Counted from the first letter of the stretch, positions 1 through 9,539 are shown. The stretch is DNA of 64,000 nt from Candidatus Methylobacter titanis (GCA_029946125.1 JAQSDX010000013.1:1-64000); one strand, 5' to 3'. The notes: a model not told the origin generated them from the letters alone. Program-made: numbers and translations.

Positions 1-462
1 TTTTTCCATCCCGAAATAATACGCTTTTTGAAGGGTGGGTGCGTAACATCAGTTATCAATTAAGACGCTTAGCAATAAACAAATTTCCGACTAACAGGAA
101 TGTTTAGCCAATTTAAAATCCCTCGTTCCGGGATGCATTCACTTCGCGTTCTGCCGACATGACGCTGTCTTCGTCTGCCGATAATAACACGTAATAACTT
201 AGTATTATTACAAACTCGGTGTTCAAATTTTTAATTTTAAAGAATCCAGCTCAGTGATACTTTACAGCGATAAGTTCGATTATGTAGCGCTGGGACTCAT
301 TGACGAAAACACCTTGATTTATCTGGGGATCATTTCCGTCAAGTTAAAAAACTTGAACATTGAGTACAAAGGGAAATGAGAGGAAAAGATATTAGTACAA
401 ATACTAACCCCGGCAATTCCTGTATGTATGAGGGCTTGGCTAAAGATTTTTTCCAATCAGGA
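1..462. other. Left-edge region without a complete gene
   Basis: No complete gene is visible. A frame on the plus strand is open from about 203 to a TGA at 377-379. It has no ATG, only a GTG at 254, and its last 41 codons (starting VILYSDKFDY and ending LKNLNIEYKGK) read like protein, but I do not recognise them. It may be the broken 3' end of a gene. At 40-52 there is a TGCGTAACATCAG string identical to one terminus of the 93-bp repeat found at 1729 and 11208. The rest of that repeat is not recognisable here. A short palindrome, TTAGTA-CAAA-TACTAA, lies near 390-406. Confidence 0.4.
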
Positions 463-1701
463 TCAAGTTAGTGTTTTATGAATCCCCTTAGCGGCGATAA
501 GCCGATATTGTTCCGCTACTCTGGTTGCAAGTACACTGTAACTACGCGTCGCATTAATATACGCGGGGCCTGAGGCCGCGCGCTTACGGGCAGCGTCAGG
601 ATCGGCAAGAATTTCAGAAAGTGCTTGCGCCAATGCATCGGAGGTACTTTCTGTCAGCCAGCCGACGCCACTAGTCGACAACAGTTGCGCCTGATCCGGG
701 TTGTCATTGCCCACGCAAGGCAGTCCTAGCGCCAAGTACTCCAGCAATTTTGTCGGTGAACTTACATCTAAAATTTCGCTCCGAGGGATAAATGAAATAG
801 CCGCATCGGCACCAGCAAGCAATGTCCAAGCCTGACTTGTTGGCAGCCACCCGGTAACATGCACTGCCTCATTTAGACCCATCCGGTTGGCGTAAGCCAG
901 CAACTCCTCGGTATCCTCACGAGGAGAGGCATCACCGATAAATAGTAGACGTGCCTGCGGGTGATGCACTCTGACAGTAACCAGTGCATCCACCACATCG
1001 TGGAGGCGACGTACCCGTTCCAGCGTTCCAAGATAGGCAATAAGCGGAATACCCTCCCAGCCTGATAGCCGTTGTTTGACTATACTACCAAGCAGCATAG
1101 TCTCGGTATCGACACCCATAGGCACGGCCGTGAGTTTTTCCGGCTGAATGCCTCTCGCTGCTATCAATGCCCTCATGGCCTCACTCTGAACGAAGACATG
1201 CCGAGCACCAGGCAACACAATTCGGTAAAGAATTGCCTGCTCAATTAGTCCTTTCAGCAAAACAAGGCGAAAACGAAATCCTGCGCCTGCTTTGATAGCT
1301 GCACGACTACGTTCTATTCGACTTTCGGTCAGAAGATATGAGATCCAATAGACAAAGGGGATGCCCTTCAACCGCGCGATCAACAAGGCGAGTAGCCCAA
1401 TCGACACCATGTCGCGTACCTGAATCAGATCACAGGACTCCTTGCGAGTTCCGAGTAGCGTTCGTAGGCACAGTAGCAGATAGGAGAGTTCCTGCCGCCA
1501 GCGCCCGCCAGTCGGATGCGCTCGCCGGACTGAGGCGAAGTCCTGATCATTCATTTCACCCTTGCCGGGCATGCCGACAATATGACAATGTACTCCGTAG
1601 CGAGGTAGATACTTACCGAACAGCACGGTCACATCTGAACGGAAAGTGGGTAATGGCTCTGGCACTAACTGTAACAAATTGAAAGGAGATAAGTGGTTCA
1701 T
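463..1701 (-). CDS. Glycosyltransferase family 4 (exopolysaccharide)
   Basis: A 412-residue GT-B glycosyltransferase of the GT4 type, expected to add a sugar from a nucleotide donor to the lipid-linked repeat unit on the cytoplasmic side. The N-terminal half is the acceptor domain (start MNHLSPFNLLQLVPEPLP). The C-terminal half has the donor-binding domain, with PLIAYLGTLERVRR, then LLFIGDA, then the E-x7-E region in RSEILDVSSPTKLLEYLALGLP. It is the last minus-strand gene of the EPS locus but is separated from the flippase gene by a hairpin and a 93-bp repeat, so it may be transcribed separately. No clear Shine-Dalgarno precedes the ATG at 1701, so the exact start is uncertain. Sugar specificity cannot be read from the sequence. 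Confidence 0.85.
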   Translation of the reverse strand: MNHLSPFNLLQLVPEPLPTFRSDVTVLFGKYLPRYGVHCHIVGMPGKGEMNDQDFASVRRAHPTGGRWRQELSYLLLCLRTLLGTRKESCDLIQVRDMVSIGLLALLIARLKGIPFVYWISYLLTESRIERSRAAIKAGAGFRFRLVLLKGLIEQAILYRIVLPGARHVFVQSEAMRALIAARGIQPEKLTAVPMGVDTETMLLGSIVKQRLSGWEGIPLIAYLGTLERVRRLHDVVDALVTVRVHHPQARLLFIGDASPREDTEELLAYANRMGLNEAVHVTGWLPTSQAWTLLAGADAAISFIPRSEILDVSSPTKLLEYLALGLPCVGNDNPDQAQLLSTSGVGWLTESTSDALAQALSEILADPDAARKRAASGPAYINATRSYSVLATRVAEQYRLIAAKGIHKTLT

Positions 1702-1728
1702 GTTGTTTGCTTAATAGTAAAATAGCAA

Positions 1729-1821
1729 CTAATGTTACGCAGGAAAACCAAAAATCAATAACTTATAAAGCAAGAAATGGCTGTAAGTTATTGATAGTTT
1801 GTAGTCGGTGCGTAGCATCAG
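1729..1821 (+). repeat. 93-bp MITE-like repeat, copy 1
   Basis: The element has near-inverted ends (CTAATGTTACGCA and TGCGTAGCATCAG) and an inner 12-bp inverted repeat, ATCAATAACTTA at 1754-1765 and TAAGTTATTGAT at 1784-1795. Its reverse complement matches the 93-bp element at 11208-11300 over the full length with scattered mismatches. There is no coding capacity. It is probably a non-autonomous mobile or palindromic repeat. Autonomous partner unknown. Confidence 0.7.
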
Positions 1822-1902
1822 ATAGTAAAAAGTTAAGTTTATATGATTGCGCCAATAGGGGCTAGATGGCAGGAAAGAATACCGCCTTGGCAACACTGAG
1901 AA

Positions 1903-1919
1903 GCCCATCCGAAATGGGC
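1903..1919 (-). terminator. Hairpin after flippase gene
   Basis: A 6-bp stem, GCCCAT/ATGGGC, with loop CCGAA directly after the flippase stop codon. The T tract is poor, so this is a weak terminator candidate for the main EPS transcript. Confidence 0.35.
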
Positions 1920-1920
1920 A

Positions 1921-3549
1921 TTACCACACGAAAATGTTTCGGTTGAGTAGTCGGTTTAAGCGCGTTCGCTCTTCCGTTCGGAAAGGTTTAAAGAAATAAG
2001 CCGTCAACAGGAAAAGGCTGAAAGCCATCGCCGCCAAGATGGTCAGGTCTAACCAACCATGTATAGGAGCAGCTATCTGCTGTGCTAGAAATTCAGAAGC
2101 AATGGTTTGGACGTTTTTTAAAGATCCAACAAAACCATTTACACGTGGCTGGAATAAACCTACCCATATCATTTGTGCTAGGATAACTAGCACGAATCCC
2201 ATAAAAGCCGCCGCCATCACTTTGAAGAACCCGACTTTATCAGGTCGGTAAGTTGTGGATAACCTCAAAGCGGTAATGAGCGTGGTGTTGAATACAATTT
2301 GCCCCACAATCATTGCGAGAATGGGACTCCATAGACCTTGTCCCGATTTAAGAAGCCAATAAGCTAAGGGAAGGGTTAAAACGCCAAGTGAACTGCCCCA
2401 AAAGCATAAATGGCTCTGACCGCAAGCCACTGCCACAGTCTCTAGTATCTGGCGCTGACTTAATGGAATAAGCATCAGCAGCATACCTCCGAGGTAATAC
2501 CCCGACTGGGTGAATTTTCCTCCACTCAACAAGCTTAATAATTCTCCCCTTGTAAGCCAAGCGAATATCAAGAGGGGCATCAGAACAAACAGGCTCATCT
2601 TGCCGACGAGATTGGCATTTCGCATCAATTGCGGCATGCCACCTTCGCCCACATAAGAAGCTATTAGTTTCGGCCGGATCAGGCCGAACAACAAATTAGC
2701 TGGCAGATAACGGGCAACCTGTCCGTACAAATTGAGCAAGAAGCCAAATAGCGCGGTGGCTTCTACGCCCATGAATCGCTGGGTCAGAAAGATAAATGTC
2801 GGCTGACTATAGGTCATATTCACAAGACAGCTGAAGTACATGTGACGCGCAGTGCGCCACATGTCTGGCCAGTTCGGCGGTTGCCACCCGTCTTTTGCGG
2901 GCAGATTTCGGTGCGTGCGTAAGTAACGATTCAGTCCACGTAACGCCGAAGCTGTGCCTAGAATCGTTCCCGCCAACTCAGCCAAAACCACATGATGCAG
3001 ATCAACCGCCTCTTGAACTGTTATGACGCCCAAGCACAATAACAATACTAGATTACGTACGACTTGGCTGAATTGCGCTTGGCCCTGCTGCAAAAGTGGC
3101 TCTAGAATGGACTCTTGGATATTCCGCCTCAAACCTTCCAGTACCAATACCAGCAAATAAAGCCTTGCCACATCTATTTGTTGTCCAAGTTTCATCGGTA
3201 TAAGCAGCCATGGCATTGCTATGAAGAGCAACAGTGCACCTAAAACGGCAAATAGGAAGGCCCGGGTAATAACTTGCCAAGCGAATTGTGCCAGTTGCTT
3301 TCCGTTTGCGTGTACACGAAACTCAGGCAAATAACGAGCTGCCACCCATGGCAGGCCGAGTGATGTGATAACTAGCACAAGTTCTGCTCCGGCGACTAGA
3401 GCCACATAAGCCCCGTACTCCTCTACTGCAAGCAAACGCACTAACCAAAGCAATATGCCCAAGTTTAGCAGGCCGGAAACAGTTTTACCGACAAGGAAAT
3501 GCACGGAGCTAAGCTTGAGCTCGGCACCGGAATATGGCGAAATGCTCAT
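1921..3549 (-). CDS. Polysaccharide flippase (Wzx/MATE-like)
   Basis: A 542-residue polytopic membrane protein with about a dozen hydrophobic segments spaced through the whole length, as in the polysaccharide transporters of the MOP superfamily. The start (VHFLVGKTVSGLLNLGILLWLVRLL) is typical of Wzx-type flippases, which move the undecaprenyl-linked repeat unit to the periplasmic face. The ATG at 3549 overlaps the stop of the upstream polymerase/ligase-like gene as ATGA, indicating translational coupling. The C-terminal 100 residues include an extra loop and TM segment (LDLTILAAMAFSLFLLTAYFF). The substrate is unknown. Assignment is by topology and context, not by a catalytic motif. Confidence 0.8.
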   Translation of the reverse strand: MSISPYSGAELKLSSVHFLVGKTVSGLLNLGILLWLVRLLAVEEYGAYVALVAGAELVLVITSLGLPWVAARYLPEFRVHANGKQLAQFAWQVITRAFLFAVLGALLLFIAMPWLLIPMKLGQQIDVARLYLLVLVLEGLRRNIQESILEPLLQQGQAQFSQVVRNLVLLLCLGVITVQEAVDLHHVVLAELAGTILGTASALRGLNRYLRTHRNLPAKDGWQPPNWPDMWRTARHMYFSCLVNMTYSQPTFIFLTQRFMGVEATALFGFLLNLYGQVARYLPANLLFGLIRPKLIASYVGEGGMPQLMRNANLVGKMSLFVLMPLLIFAWLTRGELLSLLSGGKFTQSGYYLGGMLLMLIPLSQRQILETVAVACGQSHLCFWGSSLGVLTLPLAYWLLKSGQGLWSPILAMIVGQIVFNTTLITALRLSTTYRPDKVGFFKVMAAAFMGFVLVILAQMIWVGLFQPRVNGFVGSLKNVQTIASEFLAQQIAAPIHGWLDLTILAAMAFSLFLLTAYFFKPFRTEERTRLNRLLNRNIFVW

Positions 3550-5027
3550 GGGCAGTTCCCGGTCATTGAACTACTATATCTACGGTATAACCAAGCCAAA
3601 TATCCCAGTACAGCAGCAAATACGATCTGGAAGCTTACATTTTCTAGTAGATCAATGTTATAAAATAGATGTAAAGCGAACAGTGGTAAAACTGCCTGAA
3701 TAGCGGCGGCATCAGCTCTTACCGTTGGTTCGGTTGATGCCCGGTACAATTGACCTGCGGTGTGCCAAGCCGAGAAAAAAATGGCGGCGAACAGTCCACA
3801 GCCAAGTACCCCCATATCCCAAAGCAGAGTTGAAGCCGCAGTCAATCCGATGCCGTAGCGAGGGTAGTAAGTATCCACGTGGCCACCTGTCTCTTGATGC
3901 GAACTACCCAGACCGTTTCCGAAAACGAAGGAGACTGGATCGTGGGTTCCTTGATGGTTGCCCCAGAAGGTCAGTACTGTGGTTCGGTTAAGGAAAGCAT
4001 TCTTGCCGTAACCCTTTTCATATAGGTTGTATTCTAGGGTATTCGCCAACAATTTATCCAAAGGCATTTGCATATTGTTCACATAGGCGTAACCCATGCC
4101 TACCGTGAGCAAGATGCCGACGATCAGTGCTAACAGCCCGTAATGTGGCCTAGCAATGAATTCTCGACGGAAGATAACTAGAAACATGAGCGGCAGCATA
4201 ATAATCACAATTTTTGTTTCCCCTAAGAACAAGGGTGCCAATACCCAGGGTATCAGCAAGACAAAGCGTCCGATCGGTAGCGTCTTTTGCATTTTCCGAG
4301 CTAGTAGAAATGCCAATACGATAATGAGAAAGGTGGACATTTCCCCGCTGGCGCCTCCGCCGTAGATGCTCGCTCCAAAAGTTCCCGCAACGACGTCAAT
4401 GGGCACCATATCAGGGAAGGAATTTTGTATTCCTTCGCGCAAAGGAACAAAGGCAATAAGTTCGTAAATCGCAAAAGGCAATTGGATCAAGGCGACGATT
4501 AGAAAAAACACCCGCCAGAGACGAATATGCTGCTCATCGAAGGCCATCCAACATAGGGCAAATAAAAGGCCCCACATCTGGAAGTAGCGTTTAAAGCCGC
4601 CGACGAACTCCTCTGCAGAGTGCCACTGGACGAGCGAGTTAAGCGCGGCATAAACAAAAAAAACAAACAAGACCCATATAAAAAGAGGGGTGTTTTTTCG
4701 CGTATCGGGGATGGTGGCAACTTTGAACAATGCTAAGGGCATCAGGAGAAAACAAAGTACTGATACAGCCCATCCTGCCTTTGCCTCCAACTCGACAAAA
4801 TAAAGAGGGACAATGCCCACCACCAGTAAACCCAACGACAAAACAGTCCACACGATCCATTCGGGCCGTGTCAACAAAAATGCCCCTGCAAAAAGTGCTA
4901 CCGTAATACTAATAACTATGTAGTTGGCTGTGGTCGAAATAAAACCAAACAGGATTGCCATTAACAGACTTGCGAGGATGACGGCAAAGGATCTGTTTTG
5001 GTTTAATGTACTGGCTGTTGAATGCAT
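3546..5027 (-). CDS. O-antigen ligase/polymerase-like membrane protein
   Basis: A 493-residue protein of at least ten predicted membrane segments, beginning after a short cytoplasmic tail (MHSTASTLNQNRSF). A long extracytoplasmic loop around residues 330-400 contains the segment GNGLGSSHQETGGHVDTYYPRYG. This layout is that of the O-antigen ligase/Wzy polymerase family (Wzy_C/O-antigen_lig), expected to polymerise repeat units in the periplasm. It lies between the flippase gene (ATGA overlap) and a 44-codon ORF whose TAA ends one base before this ATG, so the four reading frames form a tight operon. It could be a ligase rather than a polymerase; sequence alone does not decide. Confidence 0.75.
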   Translation of the reverse strand: MHSTASTLNQNRSFAVILASLLMAILFGFISTTANYIVISITVALFAGAFLLTRPEWIVWTVLSLGLLVVGIVPLYFVELEAKAGWAVSVLCFLLMPLALFKVATIPDTRKNTPLFIWVLFVFFVYAALNSLVQWHSAEEFVGGFKRYFQMWGLLFALCWMAFDEQHIRLWRVFFLIVALIQLPFAIYELIAFVPLREGIQNSFPDMVPIDVVAGTFGASIYGGGASGEMSTFLIIVLAFLLARKMQKTLPIGRFVLLIPWVLAPLFLGETKIVIIMLPLMFLVIFRREFIARPHYGLLALIVGILLTVGMGYAYVNNMQMPLDKLLANTLEYNLYEKGYGKNAFLNRTTVLTFWGNHQGTHDPVSFVFGNGLGSSHQETGGHVDTYYPRYGIGLTAASTLLWDMGVLGCGLFAAIFFSAWHTAGQLYRASTEPTVRADAAAIQAVLPLFALHLFYNIDLLENVSFQIVFAAVLGYLAWLYRRYSSSMTGNCP

Positions 5028-5028
5028 T

Positions 5029-5163
5029 TTAATGACTCATTCTAGTTTGAATATTGGCATTTAAACTTTTCTTAACCAGCGATTCCAGTGGTTTTTTTAA
5101 TAGCTCAAATTTTTTATAGGTTGCTATAGGGATATCAATATTAGTTGCTTTATATGTAATCAT
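5029..5163 (-). CDS. 44-residue ORF coupled to the NRPS-GT gene
   Basis: A short reading frame (start MITYKATNIDIPIATYKKFE, end NANIQTRMSH) whose ATG overlaps the TGA of the NRPS-GT gene as ATGA and whose TAA is one base from the ATG of the next gene. An AAGGAAG Shine-Dalgarno sits about eight bases upstream of the ATG, inside the end of the GT coding sequence. The product is lysine-rich, with no membrane segment. I do not recognise a family. It fills the only gap in an otherwise gapless operon, which argues that it is translated. Alternatively it is the remnant of a longer gene shortened when the AT-rich GT segment arrived. Confidence 0.5.
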   Translation of the reverse strand: MITYKATNIDIPIATYKKFELLKKPLESLVKKSLNANIQTRMSH

Positions 5164-8100
5164 TTTTTTATCTTCCTTTTAATATACTGTAATACCATTA
5201 CATAGAAAAACAACCACGATTCAGGATGCATGATTATTTTTTTAAATGGGGTAATAACTTGATGGTTTTTTAAATGGTTAGAAATTTCTGAATACAGCTC
5301 TGAATGAGCGAATAATTTTTGTCGATATTGTAGCAGATTAGTTGCGTTTTTATTACCTTTATGTGTGGCAATATTTATTAACTTTAAATTATTATTTTTT
5401 AATTCTAATAATCCATTTCCGCTATAATCTTGAGTTATTGAATTGATGGTATATCTGTAATAATAAAATGCATCATAGCTAAGAACAAATTTAGCGCCAT
5501 TTAGTAAACATTCGATAGATAATATAAAATCTTCGCCTAATCGGGTTGTTTCGTCATATGTTATATTATAATTACATAAAAAGCTTTTTCGTATGATTGG
5601 TTGTAAATAGCCATATGCGAAACCTGATTTTCCGGGCAAGTTATTCTGTATGAATGAATTTGTCGAAAGTATTTTATGCTTATTACTGCTTTGTGTATTA
5701 TTAATGGCGATTATTGGATTGTCGCCATTCTCATTGACATAATAAATATTGTCAGCGACAAGGTCGGCATTGTATTCTTCACCAATCTTGATTAGTTTTT
5801 TTAATCGATCCTTATGGTAAAAATCATCAGCATCCAATAATGCTATCCATTTGCCATTGGCTTCTGATATAGCGCGGTTACGAGCATATGAAGGGCCTTT
5901 GTTCTGTTCGTTCTTAATTATTTTTATTCTACAATCATTTTTAATCATGCTTTCTACAACAGCAACGGTGTTATCTGTTGAAAAGTCATCGCTAACTATT
6001 ATTTCTAAATCATGTTCTGTTTGATTTATAACTGATTCTAATGTTTCCTGGATATACGTACTTGCATTAAATGCGGGAATAATGATCGAGACTTTTACGC
6101 TATATTCTTTTGACATAAATATTTTATTTGGGTCGTCTTTTGTATGGTTTTCTATTCTGTAAATGGATTGTTTATCGTCAATTGCTTTATCCATGCAAGC
6201 TATTAATTTTTCAGCCAGGGCTTTGACATGCGGCTCTTTGCATATATCAAGATGTGTTCCGGTAACCTGTTGAACTTCCAGTCTGTCACCCAGAAGTGTT
6301 TGCCATGCTTGTTCTGGAAGGGCATAGCTAGAAAACGCACTATCCCACTCGAATCCTTGAAATAGCGTCACCCGACCGTTATAACTTTTCGGTTGAAAAT
6401 CATAGCGACAAGCATCGTCAGGTGCTGATGTATAAATATGAGGCCAGAAATCCGTGCCATATTTGTTAGGTGTTGTCAGGTCGGTGATTTTATTATTGAC
6501 TCTTGTCAAGAGCCGACGTGGGTTTTGCCTAAGTAACTTATGGATTTTTCGATGGAAGGGCAGCGATAGCTTTTCCCGGGTCAGATACGTATCCAACAAG
6601 CCCACAAAGTTCACTTGATGTCCATTTGCAACTAATTGACAGGCTATTTCATAGGCAATTAAACCACCAAAGGAAAACCCTATAAAATAGTAGGGGCCTC
6701 GTGGTTGCACCTGTTGCATCTCTTCAATATAGTGACTGGCAAGCTCTTTCAGTTGCGGTAGTTGGACAGAACGATTACTGTTCTCTGCGGCCATGCCATA
6801 TCGTAGAAAATAGAGCGGCTGCTCCTTTCCCAAATAATGGGGTAAATCTACGAGCGATATTGTATGAATTGCAAATAGGGGGGGGCGTGATCCTTGCGTC
6901 TGAATTGGGACGAGGGAATACCATGAAGGTTGTGGCTTGCCTGACGATATTATCCTTCCCAGTTTTTCAACCGTTGGAAATTGATAAATTGTACCCAAAG
7001 GTAAGTTGGTATCGAATTGTTTATTAACATCGACAACCATCTTTGTCGCTAACAAAGAATGTCCACCCAGCGTGAAGAAATTATCATAAATTCCGACACG
7101 ATCAATTGCTAATAGGTTGCCCCATATCTCAGCCAGTCGCGTCTCCACCTGACTGCGTGGAGCAATAAAAGCGACATCCAGATCCTGTTTATTCATATCC
7201 GGTATCGGCAGAGCCTTTCGGTCGATCTTACCATTTGGCGTAGTTGGTAAGGCATCAAGAAATACAAAGGCCGAAGGTATCATGAACTCAGGTAACTTTG
7301 ACTTAAGAAAGTCTTGCAGCTCCGCAGGAATTGGCGTTGAATCACTTTTAGGCACCATATAAGCTGCCAGCTTTTTATCTCCAGGAACGGGCTCGTAAAC
7401 ACCCACAACCACTTCACGTAATTGCGAATGCTGGCGCAACGTCGACTCGATTTCACCTGGTTCGATGCGAAAGCCCCGAACTTTGACTTGGAAGTCATTG
7501 CGGCCTAAGAATTCAATAGTGCCATCGGCTAACCATCGCGCCAGATCGCCAGTCTTGTACATCCGCGCATCAGCTTCCGGGATGAACGGGTCATGCACAA
7601 AGCGCTCCGCCGTTAGTTCCGGTTGATTCATATAACCACGCCCGACCGGCATTCCGCCTATATGGATTTCTCCGGCCACGCCAATCGGCACCAGTTGCTG
7701 GTGGGCGTCCAATATGTAAATGTGAGTATTGGCAATTGGCTTTCCGATTGGCACTGTGCGGTTGCAGTATCTGTCTTGCTCAAGATCAGGAGACATTCGG
7801 TGATAAGTAATTATGCCGGTGCACTCAGTTGGCCCATAGCCGTTGACAAACTCAGGCCGCGGTTCTGGCAGTTCCAGTAATCTGGAAGGTTGTATCGGTT
7901 CTCCACCAAAGATCACATGCCGCAATCCGCCGAGTTCTCCATTAGTACTGGCCGTGATCAGCGCATAAAACGCGCTAGGCGTCAGGTTGATCAAACTGAT
8001 GCGCTCTCTTGCAACCAATGTCACAATTGCTTGCGGGTTAAAGGACTCACCCGCCAAAACCAATCGTGCGCCAACGAGTAAGGGGCCGAAAATATTTCTT

Positions 8101-9539
8101 TGTGTCAGGTCGTAACTATGCGATGTCACTACCAAAACTGCATCGTCGCACGATAAATTAAACTCACCGATATACCAAGGAAGCAGGTTCTGTAGGCCGC
8201 GATGCAGAGCTCCAACGCCTTTCGGTTTACCTGTGGAGCCAGAGGTGTAGAGTACATTGGCCAGATTCTCAGGCATAAGTCCAACACTGCTGTGATCTGG
8301 GTTAGTCTCCGGCTTGCTTACCCATGAAGGGAACTTGGTCGACAGATTAATCACCGATAAAAATTTGCTGACATCTTCAAACAGCATCTTAAACTTGCCT
8401 TGTGTCAGCAAGGCCATCGGGGCGCTGTCTTCGAGCATGAACGTCAAACGTTCCGTGGGATAAGCAGGATCAAGTGGCACATAGGCCCCCCCAGCCTTAA
8501 GGATACCCAGCAATCCAACCACCATATCCAGGGATCGTTCAAGGCAAATACCTACCAACGTCTCTGGTTTCACCCCAATATCTCGCAGATGGTGGGCCAG
8601 TTGATTGGCGCGGGCGTTAAGTTCGCCGTAAGTCAGTTGATGTTCTTCATACACCACCGCCACAGCTTCAGGGGATCGGGCAACTTGTTCTTCGAACAAA
8701 TGATGAATAAAACGATTATGTAGAAATGTTACGGTAGTGCTATTCCACTCCGTCAACAGTTGCTGACGATCAGACTCAGTCAGCAGGGGTAGTTCGGATA
8801 GGCACGCCTCCGGCTGAGCGACGATGCCTTCGAGTAAAGTCTGAAAATGCCCGATCAGGCGGGTTATGGTCGCGGCCTCGAACAAGTCGGTGGCGTATTC
8901 CATCTCGCCTGTTAGACCATGCGGTGTTTCCAACAGTTCTAAGGTAAGGTCGAGTTGCGTCGCTCCGGTATCGACCTGTAAAAACTCTGGGGTAATTGCA
9001 TTTAACTGCGATTTGTCGTCGGAAACATTCCGAAGCGAGAACATGACTTGAAACAGCGGATTGTGACTGCATTCGCATTGCGGATGGAGTGCCTCGAGCA
9101 GTTTTTTAAACGGTATATCCTGATTGGCGTAAGCTCCAAGTGCAACTTCTTGCACCTGCGCCAGCAGTTCACGGAAACTTGGGTTGTCTGAAAGATCAGT
9201 ACGCAACAGCAGGGTGTTGACAAATAAGCCGAGCGAGTCTTCAAGCTCTAAATCGGTACGCCCTGCAGACGGCGTACCGATTACAATGTCGTCCTGGCCG
9301 CTGTAGCGGTGCAGCAGTACTTGAAAAGCCGTCGCCAGTGTTGTGAATAAGGTCGCGCCTTCGCGCCGACTCAGGTCTTTTAGTCCCTCAGTCAAGCCGG
9401 ACGGCAAACTGAATTGCTGGGTTTCAGCTCGGAATGACTGTAGCGCCGGGCGCGGCCTATCGGTAGGCAAGTCCAGTATTGGCGTATTCGCCAATTGCAA
9501 CTTCCAGTAGTCAAGCTGCCGTTTCATGGTTTCAATCAT
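5160..9539 (-). CDS. NRPS (partial C-A-PCP-TE) fused to GT2 glycosyltransferase
   Basis: A 1459-residue multidomain protein. Residues 1-245 are only the C-terminal half of a condensation domain (LPTDRPRP, then LGLFVNTLLLR); the half with HHxxxDG is absent. Residues 275-775 are an adenylation domain with YTSGSTGKPKG at 431-441, NGYGPTE at 566-572 and the A10 lysine in PNGKIDRKAL. A carrier domain follows with LGGHS, Ser828 being the phosphopantetheine site. Residues 880-1120 are a type I thioesterase (GFSFGG, Ser956, likely Asp983 and His1096). Residues 1148-1459 are a GT2 domain (VSIIIPAFN, LDADD). By hand alignment to GrsA the specificity residues read D-L-R-N-I-G-G-G, which I do not match to a known code. 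An internal ATG at 6116 lacks a Shine-Dalgarno, so a true fusion is likely. The GT part is much more AT-rich. Expected role: activate an amino acid for transfer to, or release with, the polysaccharide (inference). Confidence 0.85.
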   Translation of the reverse strand: MIETMKRQLDYWKLQLANTPILDLPTDRPRPALQSFRAETQQFSLPSGLTEGLKDLSRREGATLFTTLATAFQVLLHRYSGQDDIVIGTPSAGRTDLELEDSLGLFVNTLLLRTDLSDNPSFRELLAQVQEVALGAYANQDIPFKKLLEALHPQCECSHNPLFQVMFSLRNVSDDKSQLNAITPEFLQVDTGATQLDLTLELLETPHGLTGEMEYATDLFEAATITRLIGHFQTLLEGIVAQPEACLSELPLLTESDRQQLLTEWNSTTVTFLHNRFIHHLFEEQVARSPEAVAVVYEEHQLTYGELNARANQLAHHLRDIGVKPETLVGICLERSLDMVVGLLGILKAGGAYVPLDPAYPTERLTFMLEDSAPMALLTQGKFKMLFEDVSKFLSVINLSTKFPSWVSKPETNPDHSSVGLMPENLANVLYTSGSTGKPKGVGALHRGLQNLLPWYIGEFNLSCDDAVLVVTSHSYDLTQRNIFGPLLVGARLVLAGESFNPQAIVTLVARERISLINLTPSAFYALITASTNGELGGLRHVIFGGEPIQPSRLLELPEPRPEFVNGYGPTECTGIITYHRMSPDLEQDRYCNRTVPIGKPIANTHIYILDAHQQLVPIGVAGEIHIGGMPVGRGYMNQPELTAERFVHDPFIPEADARMYKTGDLARWLADGTIEFLGRNDFQVKVRGFRIEPGEIESTLRQHSQLREVVVGVYEPVPGDKKLAAYMVPKSDSTPIPAELQDFLKSKLPEFMIPSAFVFLDALPTTPNGKIDRKALPIPDMNKQDLDVAFIAPRSQVETRLAEIWGNLLAIDRVGIYDNFFTLGGHSLLATKMVVDVNKQFDTNLPLGTIYQFPTVEKLGRIISSGKPQPSWYSLVPIQTQGSRPPLFAIHTISLVDLPHYLGKEQPLYFLRYGMAAENSNRSVQLPQLKELASHYIEEMQQVQPRGPYYFIGFSFGGLIAYEIACQLVANGHQVNFVGLLDTYLTREKLSLPFHRKIHKLLRQNPRRLLTRVNNKITDLTTPNKYGTDFWPHIYTSAPDDACRYDFQPKSYNGRVTLFQGFEWDSAFSSYALPEQAWQTLLGDRLEVQQVTGTHLDICKEPHVKALAEKLIACMDKAIDDKQSIYRIENHTKDDPNKIFMSKEYSVKVSIIIPAFNASTYIQETLESVINQTEHDLEIIVSDDFSTDNTVAVVESMIKNDCRIKIIKNEQNKGPSYARNRAISEANGKWIALLDADDFYHKDRLKKLIKIGEEYNADLVADNIYYVNENGDNPIIAINNTQSSNKHKILSTNSFIQNNLPGKSGFAYGYLQPIIRKSFLCNYNITYDETTRLGEDFILSIECLLNGAKFVLSYDAFYYYRYTINSITQDYSGNGLLELKNNNLKLINIATHKGNKNATNLLQYRQKLFAHSELYSEISNHLKNHQVITPFKKIIMHPESWLFFYVMVLQYIKRKIKK

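Noticed and set aside
1338-1682. 114-codon plus-strand frame over the GT4 gene
   Set aside because: Antisense shadow of a clear glycosyltransferase; composition is arginine/proline-rich as expected for a shadow.
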